A stretch of 7,788 bases of DNA from an uncultured Prevotella sp. (GTDB lineage: Bacteria > Bacteroidota > Bacteroidia > Bacteroidales > Bacteroidaceae). Under the pieces are notes generated by a model. That model did no database searches. It had not been told where the DNA came from and saw only the letters and a program-made list of their open reading frames with translations. The DNA lies in assembly GCA_900556795.1 (NCBI GenBank), contig USQD01000085.1:1-7788 (forward strand). The letters are read 5' to 3'. Position numbers and translations under genes: made by a program. Below are positions 1 to 6,327 of this stretch, piece after piece; position 1 is the first letter of the stretch; every line of letters begins with the position of its first letter.

Positions 1-14
1 AAATTAATTAAATG

Positions 15-42
15 AGGAGATTTGCTGTTCTCCTTTTTTTTT
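15..42 (+). terminator. Intrinsic terminator of an upstream plus-strand gene
   Basis: A 6-bp stem (AGGAGA at 15-20, TCTCCT at 29-34) encloses an 8-base loop and runs straight into a T tract at 34-42. The T tract is on the plus strand only, so it would end a plus-strand transcript entering from the left. That gene itself is not in the window. The short stem makes strength uncertain. Confidence 0.7.
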
Positions 43-52
43 CTTAATTTTG
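21..52 (+). promoter_or_regulatory. dnaA promoter, Bacteroidota type
   Basis: TTTG at 21-24 lies 20 bases before TAATTTTG at 45-52. This matches the Bacteroidota primary sigma pattern TTTG-N19-21-TAnnTTTG. Transcription would start near 58-60, leaving a leader of about 63 bases before the dnaA ATG at 123. The -33 element sits in the loop of the preceding terminator hairpin. No Shine-Dalgarno sequence is seen before the ATG; the leader is A/T-rich, as is usual in this phylum. Confidence 0.7.
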
Positions 53-122
53 CAACTGATTTCACATCTTTAGTGGTGTGAACACAATCAATATCTAAAA
101 AATAATTAATATAAAATAGTCA

Positions 123-1544
123 ATGTTAGCAAGTCCGAAAGCGCTTTGGGATAATAGTCTTTTGCTCATAAAGGATAATGTGTCAGAGCAGCAATATAAT
201 ACATGGTTTAAGCCAATAGTCTTTGAGTCGTACAAGCCATCGACAAAGACTTTGTTGGTGCAAGTTCCAAGTCCGTTTGTTTACGAATACTTGGAACAGA
301 ACTATGTTGGCTTGTTAAGTAAGGTGCTACATCGCAATTTTGGCGACGGAATCCGACTCACTTATCGTGTTGTTACCGATAAGGAACATAAGCTGGCACA
401 AGATTTAGAGGCTGATCCTGCAGACGAAGATGTTGCCGAGCGCAACAGAAAAGCGAAGCAGGCTCAAACCCAAGGTGTCGTACCTGAGGCTCTCCAGCAG
501 CAGGATGACATTGATACCCAGCTCGATCCAAAGCTTACATTCAATAATTATGTAGAGGGTGAGAGCAATAAGTTGCCTCGTTCTGTGGGATTGTCTATTG
601 CCGAGCATCCTAATACCACTCAGTTCAACCCTATGTTCATTTATGGACCATCGGGTAGTGGTAAGACGCATTTGGTGAATGCTATCGGTTTGAAGGCAAA
701 GCAGATTTATCCTCAGAAGCGTGTGCTTTATGTCAGTGCCCGTCTTTTCCAGACTCAGTATACGGATGCTATCCTGCATAATTCCAGCAATGATTTCATC
801 AATTTCTATCAGTCTATTGATATTCTGATAGTGGATGATATCCAGGATTGGGCAGGAAAGGCTAAGACATTGAACACTTTCTTCCATATTTTCAATCATC
901 TTTTCCGCAACGGAAAGCGCATTATCTTGGCGAGCGACCGTCCACCGGTGGAGTTGAAGGATATGCCAGACCGCTTGATTACCCGTTTCTCCTGTGGCTT
1001 GGTATGCGAGCTTGAGAAGCCAAATGTGGAGCTGTGTGAAGATATTGTCAGCAACAAGGTTCGTCGCGATGGTTTGAAGATTCCTAATGATGTTGTGGCC
1101 TTTATTGCTCAGACCTGCAATGGCAGTGTGCGTGATTTGCAGGGTGCTATCAATGGTCTGTTGGCTTATAGCATCGTGTACAACAGTCATATTGATATCC
1201 GATTGGCTGAGCGTGTTATCAAGCGTGCTGTGAAGGTAGATGATAAACCACTCACAATTGATGACATCGTCGAGACCGTATGTAACCATTATAATGTAAC
1301 TGTTACGGCTGTGAACAGTAAGAGCCGTAAGCGTGATTATGTGGTGGCACGACAGGTAACCATGTATTTGGCGCAGAAGTTCACCAAGATGCCTGCTTCA
1401 CGCATCGGCAAACTCGTTGGTAATCGCGATCATAGCACAGTTATCCACAGTTGTTCCAAGGTTGAGGAACGATTGAAGGTTGATGCTGCATTCAATGATG
1501 AAATCAATAGTATTGAGAACGGATTGAAGATAAAGAGAGGTTAG
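123..1544 (+). CDS. dnaA: Chromosomal replication initiator protein DnaA
   Basis: DnaA is the AAA+ ATPase that binds DnaA boxes at the origin, opens the DNA and loads the replicative helicase. At 473 residues it has normal length. Domain I (about 1-85) has the family-type start with the WFKPI segment. A variable, Q/A/D-rich linker (about 90-140) is domain II. The AAA+ core shows Walker A GPSGSGKTH at 175-183, Walker B ILIVDD at 234-239, sensor I ILASDRPP near 268-275, a box VII arginine (R288 in RLITRF) and sensor II GSVRDLQG from 334. Domain IV carries the DNA-binding signature GNRDHSTVIHS at 433-443. The start is supported by the domain I match and by the well-placed promoter. It is monocistronic here, faces pnuC and ends at shared terminators. 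Whether the origin is nearby cannot be told; no DnaA-box cluster is seen. Confidence 0.98.
   Translation: MLASPKALWDNSLLLIKDNVSEQQYNTWFKPIVFESYKPSTKTLLVQVPSPFVYEYLEQNYVGLLSKVLHRNFGDGIRLTYRVVTDKEHKLAQDLEADPADEDVAERNRKAKQAQTQGVVPEALQQQDDIDTQLDPKLTFNNYVEGESNKLPRSVGLSIAEHPNTTQFNPMFIYGPSGSGKTHLVNAIGLKAKQIYPQKRVLYVSARLFQTQYTDAILHNSSNDFINFYQSIDILIVDDIQDWAGKAKTLNTFFHIFNHLFRNGKRIILASDRPPVELKDMPDRLITRFSCGLVCELEKPNVELCEDIVSNKVRRDGLKIPNDVVAFIAQTCNGSVRDLQGAINGLLAYSIVYNSHIDIRLAERVIKRAVKVDDKPLTIDDIVETVCNHYNVTVTAVNSKSRKRDYVVARQVTMYLAQKFTKMPASRIGKLVGNRDHSTVIHSCSKVEERLKVDAAFNDEINSIENGLKIKRG
1441..1449 (+). other. Perfect consensus DnaA box inside dnaA
   Basis: TTATCCACA matches the strict DnaA-box consensus. 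It lies in the codons for the TVIHS part of the DnaA box-recognition motif, so it may be a by-product of codon choice. A one-mismatch copy, TTATCCTCA, lies at 707-715. Two scattered sites do not make an origin. Binding is not shown. Confidence 0.35.
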
Positions 1545-1550
1545 AAATGC

Positions 1551-1576
1551 ACGGAACCTTGGTATAGTGGTTCTGT
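1551..1576 (+). terminator. Weak hairpin just after dnaA stop
   Basis: ACGGAACC at 1551-1558 pairs with GGTTCTGT at 1569-1576 (8 pairs, one G-T) around a 10-base loop, starting 6 bases after the dnaA stop codon. It has no proper T run, so it is more likely a 3' end-stabilising or weak termination structure than a full terminator. Confidence 0.35.
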
Positions 1577-1591
1577 TTATATAAATGAAAT

Positions 1592-1635
1592 AAAAGGAAG
1601 TCGAGCATTTTTGTATATGCTCAGGCTTCCTTTTT
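1592..1635. terminator. Bidirectional terminator between dnaA and pnuC
   Basis: AAAAGGAAG at 1592-1600 pairs with CTTCCTTTT at 1626-1634 (9 bp), and GAGCAT at 1603-1608 pairs with ATGCTC at 1617-1622. A small internal loop separates the two stems, and the apical loop is 8 bases. The A-rich left flank and T-rich right flank give a U-rich tail to transcripts from either side. This suits the convergent dnaA (plus) and receptor-pnuC (minus) units. Confidence 0.85.
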
Positions 1636-1647
1636 CTGTTTATTTAC

Positions 1648-1699
1648 TTTTAACTTGATCTTTTAGCTTGATCTTTTAACTTGATCTTTTAACTTGAAC
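1648..1699. repeat. Four tandem copies of a 13-bp repeat
   Basis: The unit TTTTAACTTGATC occurs head to tail at 1648-1660, 1661-1673 (one change, AGC for AAC), 1674-1686 and 1687-1699 (one change, AAC for ATC). The array sits between the two-way terminator and the pnuC stop, so it would be transcribed in the 3' untranslated region of the minus-strand unit. The 13-bp period does not preserve a reading frame, and the array is outside any gene. Confidence 0.92.
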
Positions 1700-1706
1700 T
1701 TTATGA

Positions 1707-2309
1707 TTAGTCTTCTTTTGAAGTTGCTTTCATTATCTTCTTCCATTTGAAATATCCGGCTACGGCAATGATGACGTAGAGACCATAGAGTCCTGCCTTA
1801 AATGGGATACCTTTTACTATATAGAGATAGCAGCAGACAGCATCTACAAGAATCCAGAAGAACCATTGTTCGATGTATTTGCGTGCCAAAGCCCATAAAC
1901 CCACAAAGCTCAGGGCATTGGTGAAGCTATCCTGCAATGGTACCGTGGAGTTGGTAAAGGTAATCAGAATATAATAGGTGATTCCCCATGCTGCCAGAAA
2001 GAAAATAGCGGTAGGGAGATAGAGTGATTTTTTCATATAAGTGATCGGAAGCTCTTCTTTTTCCGTCTGATTGTGTTTCTTGCCGAATTTCCAAACAGCA
2101 TAGCCATAGACGGCTGCCACCGTATAATATACTGCCATACCCGCATCGCCATAAAGACCATGGCTCCAGTATAGCCAGACATCCAGAGCCGGCATGATGA
2201 TGCCCACTGCCCAAAGCCAGATGCTGGCACGGTACTCCAGCAAGATGTAAATCAAGCCGAGTACCGTGGTAAAGATGTCTAAACCATGTGATGCAATATA
2301 ATCCATCAT
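1707..2309 (-). CDS. pnuC: PnuC-family vitamin transporter (nicotinamide riboside or thiamine)
   Basis: PnuC-family proteins are inner-membrane facilitators that take up vitamin-like compounds (nicotinamide riboside, or thiamine for the PnuT branch), with trapping by phosphorylation inside the cell. The 200-residue product is the usual length and shows about seven hydrophobic segments, roughly at 10-25, 28-47, 56-74, 96-117, 130-142, 149-165 and 170-187. The segment LARKYIEQW at 141-149 followed by WILVDAV and YIVKG is typical of the family's C-terminal half. The short EYRASIWLW stretch (25-33) resembles what I recall of Bacteroidota PnuT-like proteins, but this does not prove the substrate. 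The first two codons are both ATG (2309 and 2306), so the start may be one codon later. It follows the receptor gene by 42 bp with no visible promoter between, implying one transcript. No thiamine pyrophosphokinase or NadR-type kinase gene is adjacent. Confidence 0.9.
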   Translation of the reverse strand: MMDYIASHGLDIFTTVLGLIYILLEYRASIWLWAVGIIMPALDVWLYWSHGLYGDAGMAVYYTVAAVYGYAVWKFGKKHNQTEKEELPITYMKKSLYLPTAIFFLAAWGITYYILITFTNSTVPLQDSFTNALSFVGLWALARKYIEQWFFWILVDAVCCYLYIVKGIPFKAGLYGLYVIIAVAGYFKWKKIMKATSKED

Positions 2310-2351
2310 AATGTTTTAGTTTTTGAATCTACTTTCTAGAAACCGTGATAA

Positions 2352-4712
2352 TTAGAACTTCAATGTTACATGTCCCATTACAGTGGTGCCTGCCATAGGA
2401 ATATAGCTGATGGCACTGAGGCGGTGATCCTGAGTGTAACCGGCACTCTGACTTACCGCATTGTACCATACGGAACCGCTCGCTGCGTAATGACGGTTGA
2501 AGATATTGTTGATATCAAAACCGAAAACCATCTGCTTGATTCCCAGCTTCTTAGCTACATTTGTCTGATAGTTGAGGCTCAGGTCGCTCTGTGAATAGCA
2601 AGGCAATGAACGGTCTTTGCTCTCAGAATTGTCGAGATACTGACTACTTACGAAGTTGGTGTGCCAGGTTGCTGAGAATCCGGCATAGTGCAGGTCGATG
2701 AAACCATTCAGAATAGCTGATGGAGAATATGACAAGGTTGAATTGTCGTAGTGAATCTTCAGAGCATCACCATCCCAATTATCTACATACTCATCAAAAT
2801 CCTTGATCTTGTTCTTGCTCAATGCCGCATTTCCTTCCACAGACAACCATGACAGAGGAGCCCAGCCGGCTGTTAGTTCAACGCCCATGCGATAAGAATC
2901 CTTGATATTGGTAGTCAATGGCTCACCGATTTCGCTCAACTGTCCGGTTTGAGCAAGCTGGTTGTCGTAATCCATGTAGTAGAAGTTGGCACCTGCATGC
3001 CAGTTGCTTCCCTCATACTGATAGCCGAATTCCACATCGAGTAACTTCTCCTGTTTAGGGAAAGGATAGTTGAGGTTGTCGGTATAGTTGTTGCGCTCCG
3101 GCTCACGGTTGCTGTAAGCTACGGAAGCGTAAGCCTTATGACCGTCCTTGTTGAAGCTGATACCTGCCTTAGGATTGAAGAAATTGAATTTCTCGTCGAT
3201 GTTCAACTCCTGGTTCTTGTAGCTGCCATCTGCCTGGGCGATAAATTTATCGTTGATACCATCAGTCTTGTATTTCACACGGCGGTATTGCAGGTCTGCG
3301 AATACATTCCAGTAGTCAGCAAAGCGATAGCTTGCCTTGATGAAGGCGCTGTAGTCGTATTTGTGGGCATCAGAATCATAGTACTTATACTTGCCGTTGC
3401 TGCCGAGGAACTGCTTCTCTGCGTCCTGATTGGCGATATAGGTAAGGTAACCCCAGTGGTTGCCACGGAACTGCTGGAGGTTCAAGCCGCCGATTACGTC
3501 CCAGTGTTCATCCTTGTAGTTGGTGTTATATACCATGCCGTAGGTGTTCTGGGTCAATCCCTTCTTGCGGATGAAGTCAGACAGCTTTACCTTGTTGCCC
3601 TCTGCATCCTTGTAAACTAGTCCGAACTTGGCAAACTTATACTGATTCTTGAACTCCTTGTAGTAGCCGTAACCATAGGTATAGTGCAGGGCGATGTTGT
3701 GGCTCCAGTGGCTGTTAGGAGTCCAGGCTGCAGAGAGAATATTGTGGTTCTGATAGAAATTATCCGTAGTTTTCTCCCATTTGTTGCCGTTTCTGAGGGT
3801 ATATGGCTTGATGGTATAATCGCCCTTTCCATTGCGCACCAAATCGCCAGTCAGGACATTGAATTTCCCCAGTCCAGCCTCGTACATATCCTTGTATGTG
3901 CGTATTCCATCATCCATCAATGTGAAGTTGGTATTGTAGTCGCCTCCCAACACGCCATTCCATGCCTGTCCGGTCTTCTCGAAGTTGCCGATGTTCTTAT
4001 AGCTGATCTTGAAGTTATCTCCTAACCAGGTCAGTCCACCATAGTAAGAGCCGGATCTGCCGTCAGTTCCGTCGATATAGCCATCTGTGGCAGTCTCGTG
4101 ATAAGCACCGTCAAAAACCAGGTGGTTGCCCATCAGTCCGGTAGAGAAACTGACGCCCGTATTGTAAGTGTTGTAAGTGCCGTAAGAACCAGTTACTTCT
4201 GCCATAGGAGTGAGCGAAGGAGCAGCTGTAGCCATAGAGATGCTGCCGCCGAAAGCACCATCGCCGTTGGTAGAAGAACCTACGCCACGCTGCACCTGAA
4301 CACTGCCCAGGAGCGAAGCATAACTGTTCATGTTAGCCCAGAAAACGGTCTGGTCTTCAGGAGAATTGAGAGCCACGCCATCGAGTGTCACGTTGATGCG
4401 GCTTCCTGCAGCACCACGGATACGCATATAGGTAGTACCCGTACCGATACCATTTTCGCCCCAAGCCAGGATACCTGGTGTGCGAGAAAGGAGAAAAGGC
4501 AATTCCTTACCTGTAGAGGAAAATTGTTGGAGTTCTGATTTCTTGATGTTGGCAATGGCGTATGGAGCTTCTTTTGCGGCACGTACGCCTTTTACGATTA
4601 CTTCATTCAAATGTTGCACCTTCAAGGTGTCGATTTTTGTCTGTGCCAGTGCAGCTTGGCTTGCCAAAGAGCAAAACGCTACACTGAGTGCGATCCCGTT
4701 GAATCTTTTCAT
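2352..4712 (-). CDS. TonB-dependent outer-membrane receptor, probably for a vitamin-like substrate
   Basis: This is a 786-residue TonB-gated beta-barrel that imports a scarce compound across the outer membrane. A signal peptide covers residues 1-23, with cleavage likely after ALA. The mature start carries a TonB-box-like EVIVKG at 37-42. The plug domain follows (about 45-160), with MRIRG at 96-100, TLDGVALN at 109-116 and QRGVGSSTNG at 141-150. The rest is barrel, rich in aromatic, alternating strands, and it ends in LKF with the C-terminal Phe expected for barrel insertion. It lacks the N-terminal carboxypeptidase-like domain of SusC-type glycan receptors. It is therefore closer to siderophore or vitamin receptors. 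Placement directly before pnuC supports a joint uptake route; the substrate is inferred. A promoter and a structured leader precede it at 4739-4820. Confidence 0.93.
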   Translation of the reverse strand: MKRFNGIALSVAFCSLASQAALAQTKIDTLKVQHLNEVIVKGVRAAKEAPYAIANIKKSELQQFSSTGKELPFLLSRTPGILAWGENGIGTGTTYMRIRGAAGSRINVTLDGVALNSPEDQTVFWANMNSYASLLGSVQVQRGVGSSTNGDGAFGGSISMATAAPSLTPMAEVTGSYGTYNTYNTGVSFSTGLMGNHLVFDGAYHETATDGYIDGTDGRSGSYYGGLTWLGDNFKISYKNIGNFEKTGQAWNGVLGGDYNTNFTLMDDGIRTYKDMYEAGLGKFNVLTGDLVRNGKGDYTIKPYTLRNGNKWEKTTDNFYQNHNILSAAWTPNSHWSHNIALHYTYGYGYYKEFKNQYKFAKFGLVYKDAEGNKVKLSDFIRKKGLTQNTYGMVYNTNYKDEHWDVIGGLNLQQFRGNHWGYLTYIANQDAEKQFLGSNGKYKYYDSDAHKYDYSAFIKASYRFADYWNVFADLQYRRVKYKTDGINDKFIAQADGSYKNQELNIDEKFNFFNPKAGISFNKDGHKAYASVAYSNREPERNNYTDNLNYPFPKQEKLLDVEFGYQYEGSNWHAGANFYYMDYDNQLAQTGQLSEIGEPLTTNIKDSYRMGVELTAGWAPLSWLSVEGNAALSKNKIKDFDEYVDNWDGDALKIHYDNSTLSYSPSAILNGFIDLHYAGFSATWHTNFVSSQYLDNSESKDRSLPCYSQSDLSLNYQTNVAKKLGIKQMVFGFDINNIFNRHYAASGSVWYNAVSQSAGYTQDHRLSAISYIPMAGTTVMGHVTLKF

Positions 4713-4738
4713 TTATTTAAATTAAAACCTTTATATAA

Positions 4739-4762
4739 GGGGTATTCGTGTAAAGCTACCCC
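4739..4762 (-). promoter_or_regulatory. Leader hairpin upstream of the receptor gene
   Basis: On the minus strand GGGGTA (4762-4757) pairs with TACCCC (4744-4739) around a 12-base loop. It lies in the predicted 5' leader, 27 bases from the receptor ATG. It has no U tract, so it is not a terminator. It does not contain the conserved CUGAGA or ACCUGAUC elements of a TPP riboswitch. Its role is unknown. Confidence 0.45.
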
Positions 4763-4775
4763 TTCGTCAGCGCTC

Positions 4776-4799
4776 TGCTAACTGGATGCAAAGTTAGCA
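4776..4799. promoter_or_regulatory. Inverted repeat over the receptor -7 element (possible operator)
   Basis: TGCTAAC at 4776-4782 and GTTAGCA at 4793-4799 form a perfect 7-bp dyad with a 10-bp spacer. One arm contains most of the -7 element and the other covers the expected start-site region. This is a common layout for a repressor site. The arm in the -7 region is partly fixed by promoter consensus, so chance is possible, and no regulator is identified. Confidence 0.4.
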
Positions 4800-4820
4800 A
4801 TAATAACCGAAAGCGCAAAA
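4789..4820 (-). promoter_or_regulatory. Promoter of the receptor-pnuC unit
   Basis: On the minus strand TTTTG at 4820-4816 is followed after 19 bases by TAACTTTG at 4796-4789, an excellent Bacteroidota -33/-7 pair. The start site would be near 4783, giving a leader of about 70 bases. Confidence 0.75.
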
Positions 4821-4869
4821 TTTTCGTAAGTTTTTTCAAGGTTTCAGTCTTTATATCATTCTTTTTTAT

Positions 4870-4877
4870 TATATTTG
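4870..4877 (+). promoter_or_regulatory. Probable -7 element of the susD-like gene
   Basis: TATATTTG matches TAnnTTTG and would place the start site near 4883, about 32 bases before the ATG at 4915. No TTG is found 19-21 bases upstream, so this promoter looks weak or activator-dependent. Confidence 0.5.
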
Positions 4878-4914
4878 CAGCTGTAATTGTATTGAACCTA
4901 AATAAAACGAAGAT

Positions 4915-6180
4915 ATGGTCAAGAATATTTGTCGTCTATACCTTTGGGTCTTCTTTTTGGGGACTATGCTAGCATTCTCTTCGTGTCAGAATGAGCAGCA
5001 GAAGAATCTGCTCAGCGAGGATGCTATCAATGGTTCTGTGTCCGAAATTTATTCCAATGCCGTAGCGCCCCTATATGATTATATGGACAAGGACAGCCTG
5101 GAAACTTCTGATGCCGACCCGCTTTATCATATTTGGGATAATATCTATCAGGGTATTTCTCTTGCCAATCATTCCCTTGATTTCATTGATGCCAAGGCCT
5201 CACTGATTACTGCCGACCAGAAGGACCGGTTGAAGGCAGAGGTGCGAGCCATCAGAGCCTTGCTTTATTATGAGGCGATGGATCTGTTTGGGCGTGTTCC
5301 GGTGGTTTTGTCTTCGGAAGAATCTGCTATTTATGCCTCTGCAAAGTCCGATTCCACAGCTTCCTTTACTGATGTCTATCTTTCTTCACAAAGTGAGAGA
5401 AGTGAGGTCTTTCAGTTTATTTTCAGTGAGTTACAGCAGGTTTTGCCTTATCTCTCCGCTCAGCATAGCGGTAAGGATGGCAGATTTTCCGGTCGCATCA
5501 CGAAACCGGTGGTCAACTATCTGCTGGCAAAGATGGCTTTGAATGCAGAAATTTATACTTTTGATGATTGGACCAAGGGTTATAAGAAGCGTCCAAAGGG
5601 TCGTAATATTGATTTTATGGTTCAGACAGCCGATGGTGCCTCCCTGCTGAATGACCTCAAGGCGAGTGAGAATCGCAGCAAGAAGTTGAATGCGTGGGAA
5701 ACCTGTATTTACTATTGTGATGCTCTGGCTGCTGAGGGATATTCTTTGGACGAGGATGTGATATTCTGCAGTACCGGCAGCCGTACTGGCACCCCAGTTG
5801 CGCGTTTTCTGTTCCGTTATACGGATGTTTTGCTGATGAAGTCAGAGGCAAATATCCGTAATGGCGAGGATGGCAGAACCGATCTGAATATGGTTCGTGC
5901 CCGTCAGGGCAAGCCTGCCCATAAGGCTACGCTCAATCGTATTCTCGAAGAGCGTCTTGCTGTATTGTCAAGAGAAGATATTCATCGTCAGGACCTTATC
6001 CGTTTTGGTATGTTTACTGATGCCTTCAATCTCTATCCATATCTTAAGGGCAAGTCGTCCGGTTATATCACCGTTTTCCCGATTCCTCAGAAATGTATCG
6101 ATTTAAATCCTAAGTTGGTACAGAATAAGGGATATGAAGTAGAAGGATCATCTGCTTATAAAACAATGCGTTATGACTAA
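4915..6180 (+). CDS. Short SusD/RagB-family outer-membrane lipoprotein
   Basis: SusD/RagB proteins are cell-surface lipoproteins that cap SusC-type receptors and bind nutrients. A lipoprotein signal peptide ends at LAFSSC, with the lipidated Cys at residue 24, which supports the start. The helical N-terminal part shows WDNIYQGISLAN at 74-85 and the segment AEVRAIRALLYYEA...LFGRVP at 108-129, both typical of the family. The C-terminal signature begins RYTDVLLMKSEA from 301, then ERLAVLSREDIHRQDLIRFG, FPIPQKCIDLNP and QNKGYE. At 421 residues it is shorter than the usual 500-600. The stretch between the YYCDALAAEGYSL helix and the RYTDV motif is only some 20-25 residues, where most members have well over 100. 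The open reading frame is intact, so it is not an obvious pseudogene. It diverges from the TonB receptor with no SusC partner in view. The substrate is unknown. Confidence 0.9.
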   Translation: MVKNICRLYLWVFFLGTMLAFSSCQNEQQKNLLSEDAINGSVSEIYSNAVAPLYDYMDKDSLETSDADPLYHIWDNIYQGISLANHSLDFIDAKASLITADQKDRLKAEVRAIRALLYYEAMDLFGRVPVVLSSEESAIYASAKSDSTASFTDVYLSSQSERSEVFQFIFSELQQVLPYLSAQHSGKDGRFSGRITKPVVNYLLAKMALNAEIYTFDDWTKGYKKRPKGRNIDFMVQTADGASLLNDLKASENRSKKLNAWETCIYYCDALAAEGYSLDEDVIFCSTGSRTGTPVARFLFRYTDVLLMKSEANIRNGEDGRTDLNMVRARQGKPAHKATLNRILEERLAVLSREDIHRQDLIRFGMFTDAFNLYPYLKGKSSGYITVFPIPQKCIDLNPKLVQNKGYEVEGSSAYKTMRYD

Positions 6181-6186
6181 TGGTGA

Positions 6187-6262
6187 GTGAAACGCCGTGT
6201 GGTTGGAATAGCATTTTTTATAAATCTAGCAACGCAGCGTTTCACAGCGTTGCTAGATTTAT
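6187..6262 (+). terminator. Strong terminator of the susD-like gene, with loop complementary to upstream segment
   Basis: The core is a perfect 16-bp stem (6220-6235 with 6247-6262) around an 11-base loop, followed by a T tract at 6262-6269. It would end plus-strand transcription 40 bases after the susD-like stop. The loop holds GCGTTTCAC (6237-6245), the exact complement of GTGAAACGC at 6187-6195 just after the stop codon, so an H-type pseudoknot could form. On the minus strand the hairpin has no U run after it. Confidence 0.9.
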
Positions 6263-6293
6263 TTTTTTTATTTCCTTTGGATAGCAAATTGGT

Positions 6294-6327
6294 TTACAAC
6301 TGAATTTCCTATAGGAATTACAACTGA
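6294..6327. repeat. 10-bp direct repeat flanking a 12-bp palindrome at the aminopeptidase stop
   Basis: TTACAACTGA occurs at 6294-6303 and again at 6318-6327, where it contains the aminopeptidase stop codon on the minus strand. Between them is the perfect palindrome TTCCTATAGGAA (6306-6317). It could be a small local duplication of the gene's end. No terminator-type U tract follows on the minus strand. Confidence 0.6.

Noticed and set aside
405..1289. Long minus-strand open frame (294 codons) opposite dnaA
   Set aside because: It lies wholly inside dnaA, whose motifs are all present on the plus strand. The antisense product shows no recognisable domain.
1..1706. Chromosomal origin next to dnaA
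   Set aside because: Only one perfect and one imperfect DnaA box occur, both inside coding sequence; there is no box cluster or clear unwinding region in the flanks.
3138..3620. Plus-strand open frame of 160 codons opposite the TonB receptor
   Set aside because: The hydrophobic, valine/leucine-rich translation is what antisense of a barrel gene often gives. No signal or domain is seen, and the receptor frame is intact.
4713..4860. TPP riboswitch upstream of the receptor gene
   Set aside because: I looked for it because of the PnuC context, but the conserved CUGAGA and ACCUGAUC-type segments are absent and the predicted leader is too short.
4915..6180. Complete SusC/SusD polysaccharide utilisation locus
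   Set aside because: The neighbouring receptor lacks the SusC-type N-terminal extension and is divergent. No glycoside hydrolase, sensor or sigma/anti-sigma gene is present.
6220..6262. Insertion-sequence end or transposon inverted repeat
   Set aside because: The perfect 16-bp stem has an 11-base loop and a T tract, fitting a terminator. No transposase or target duplication is nearby.
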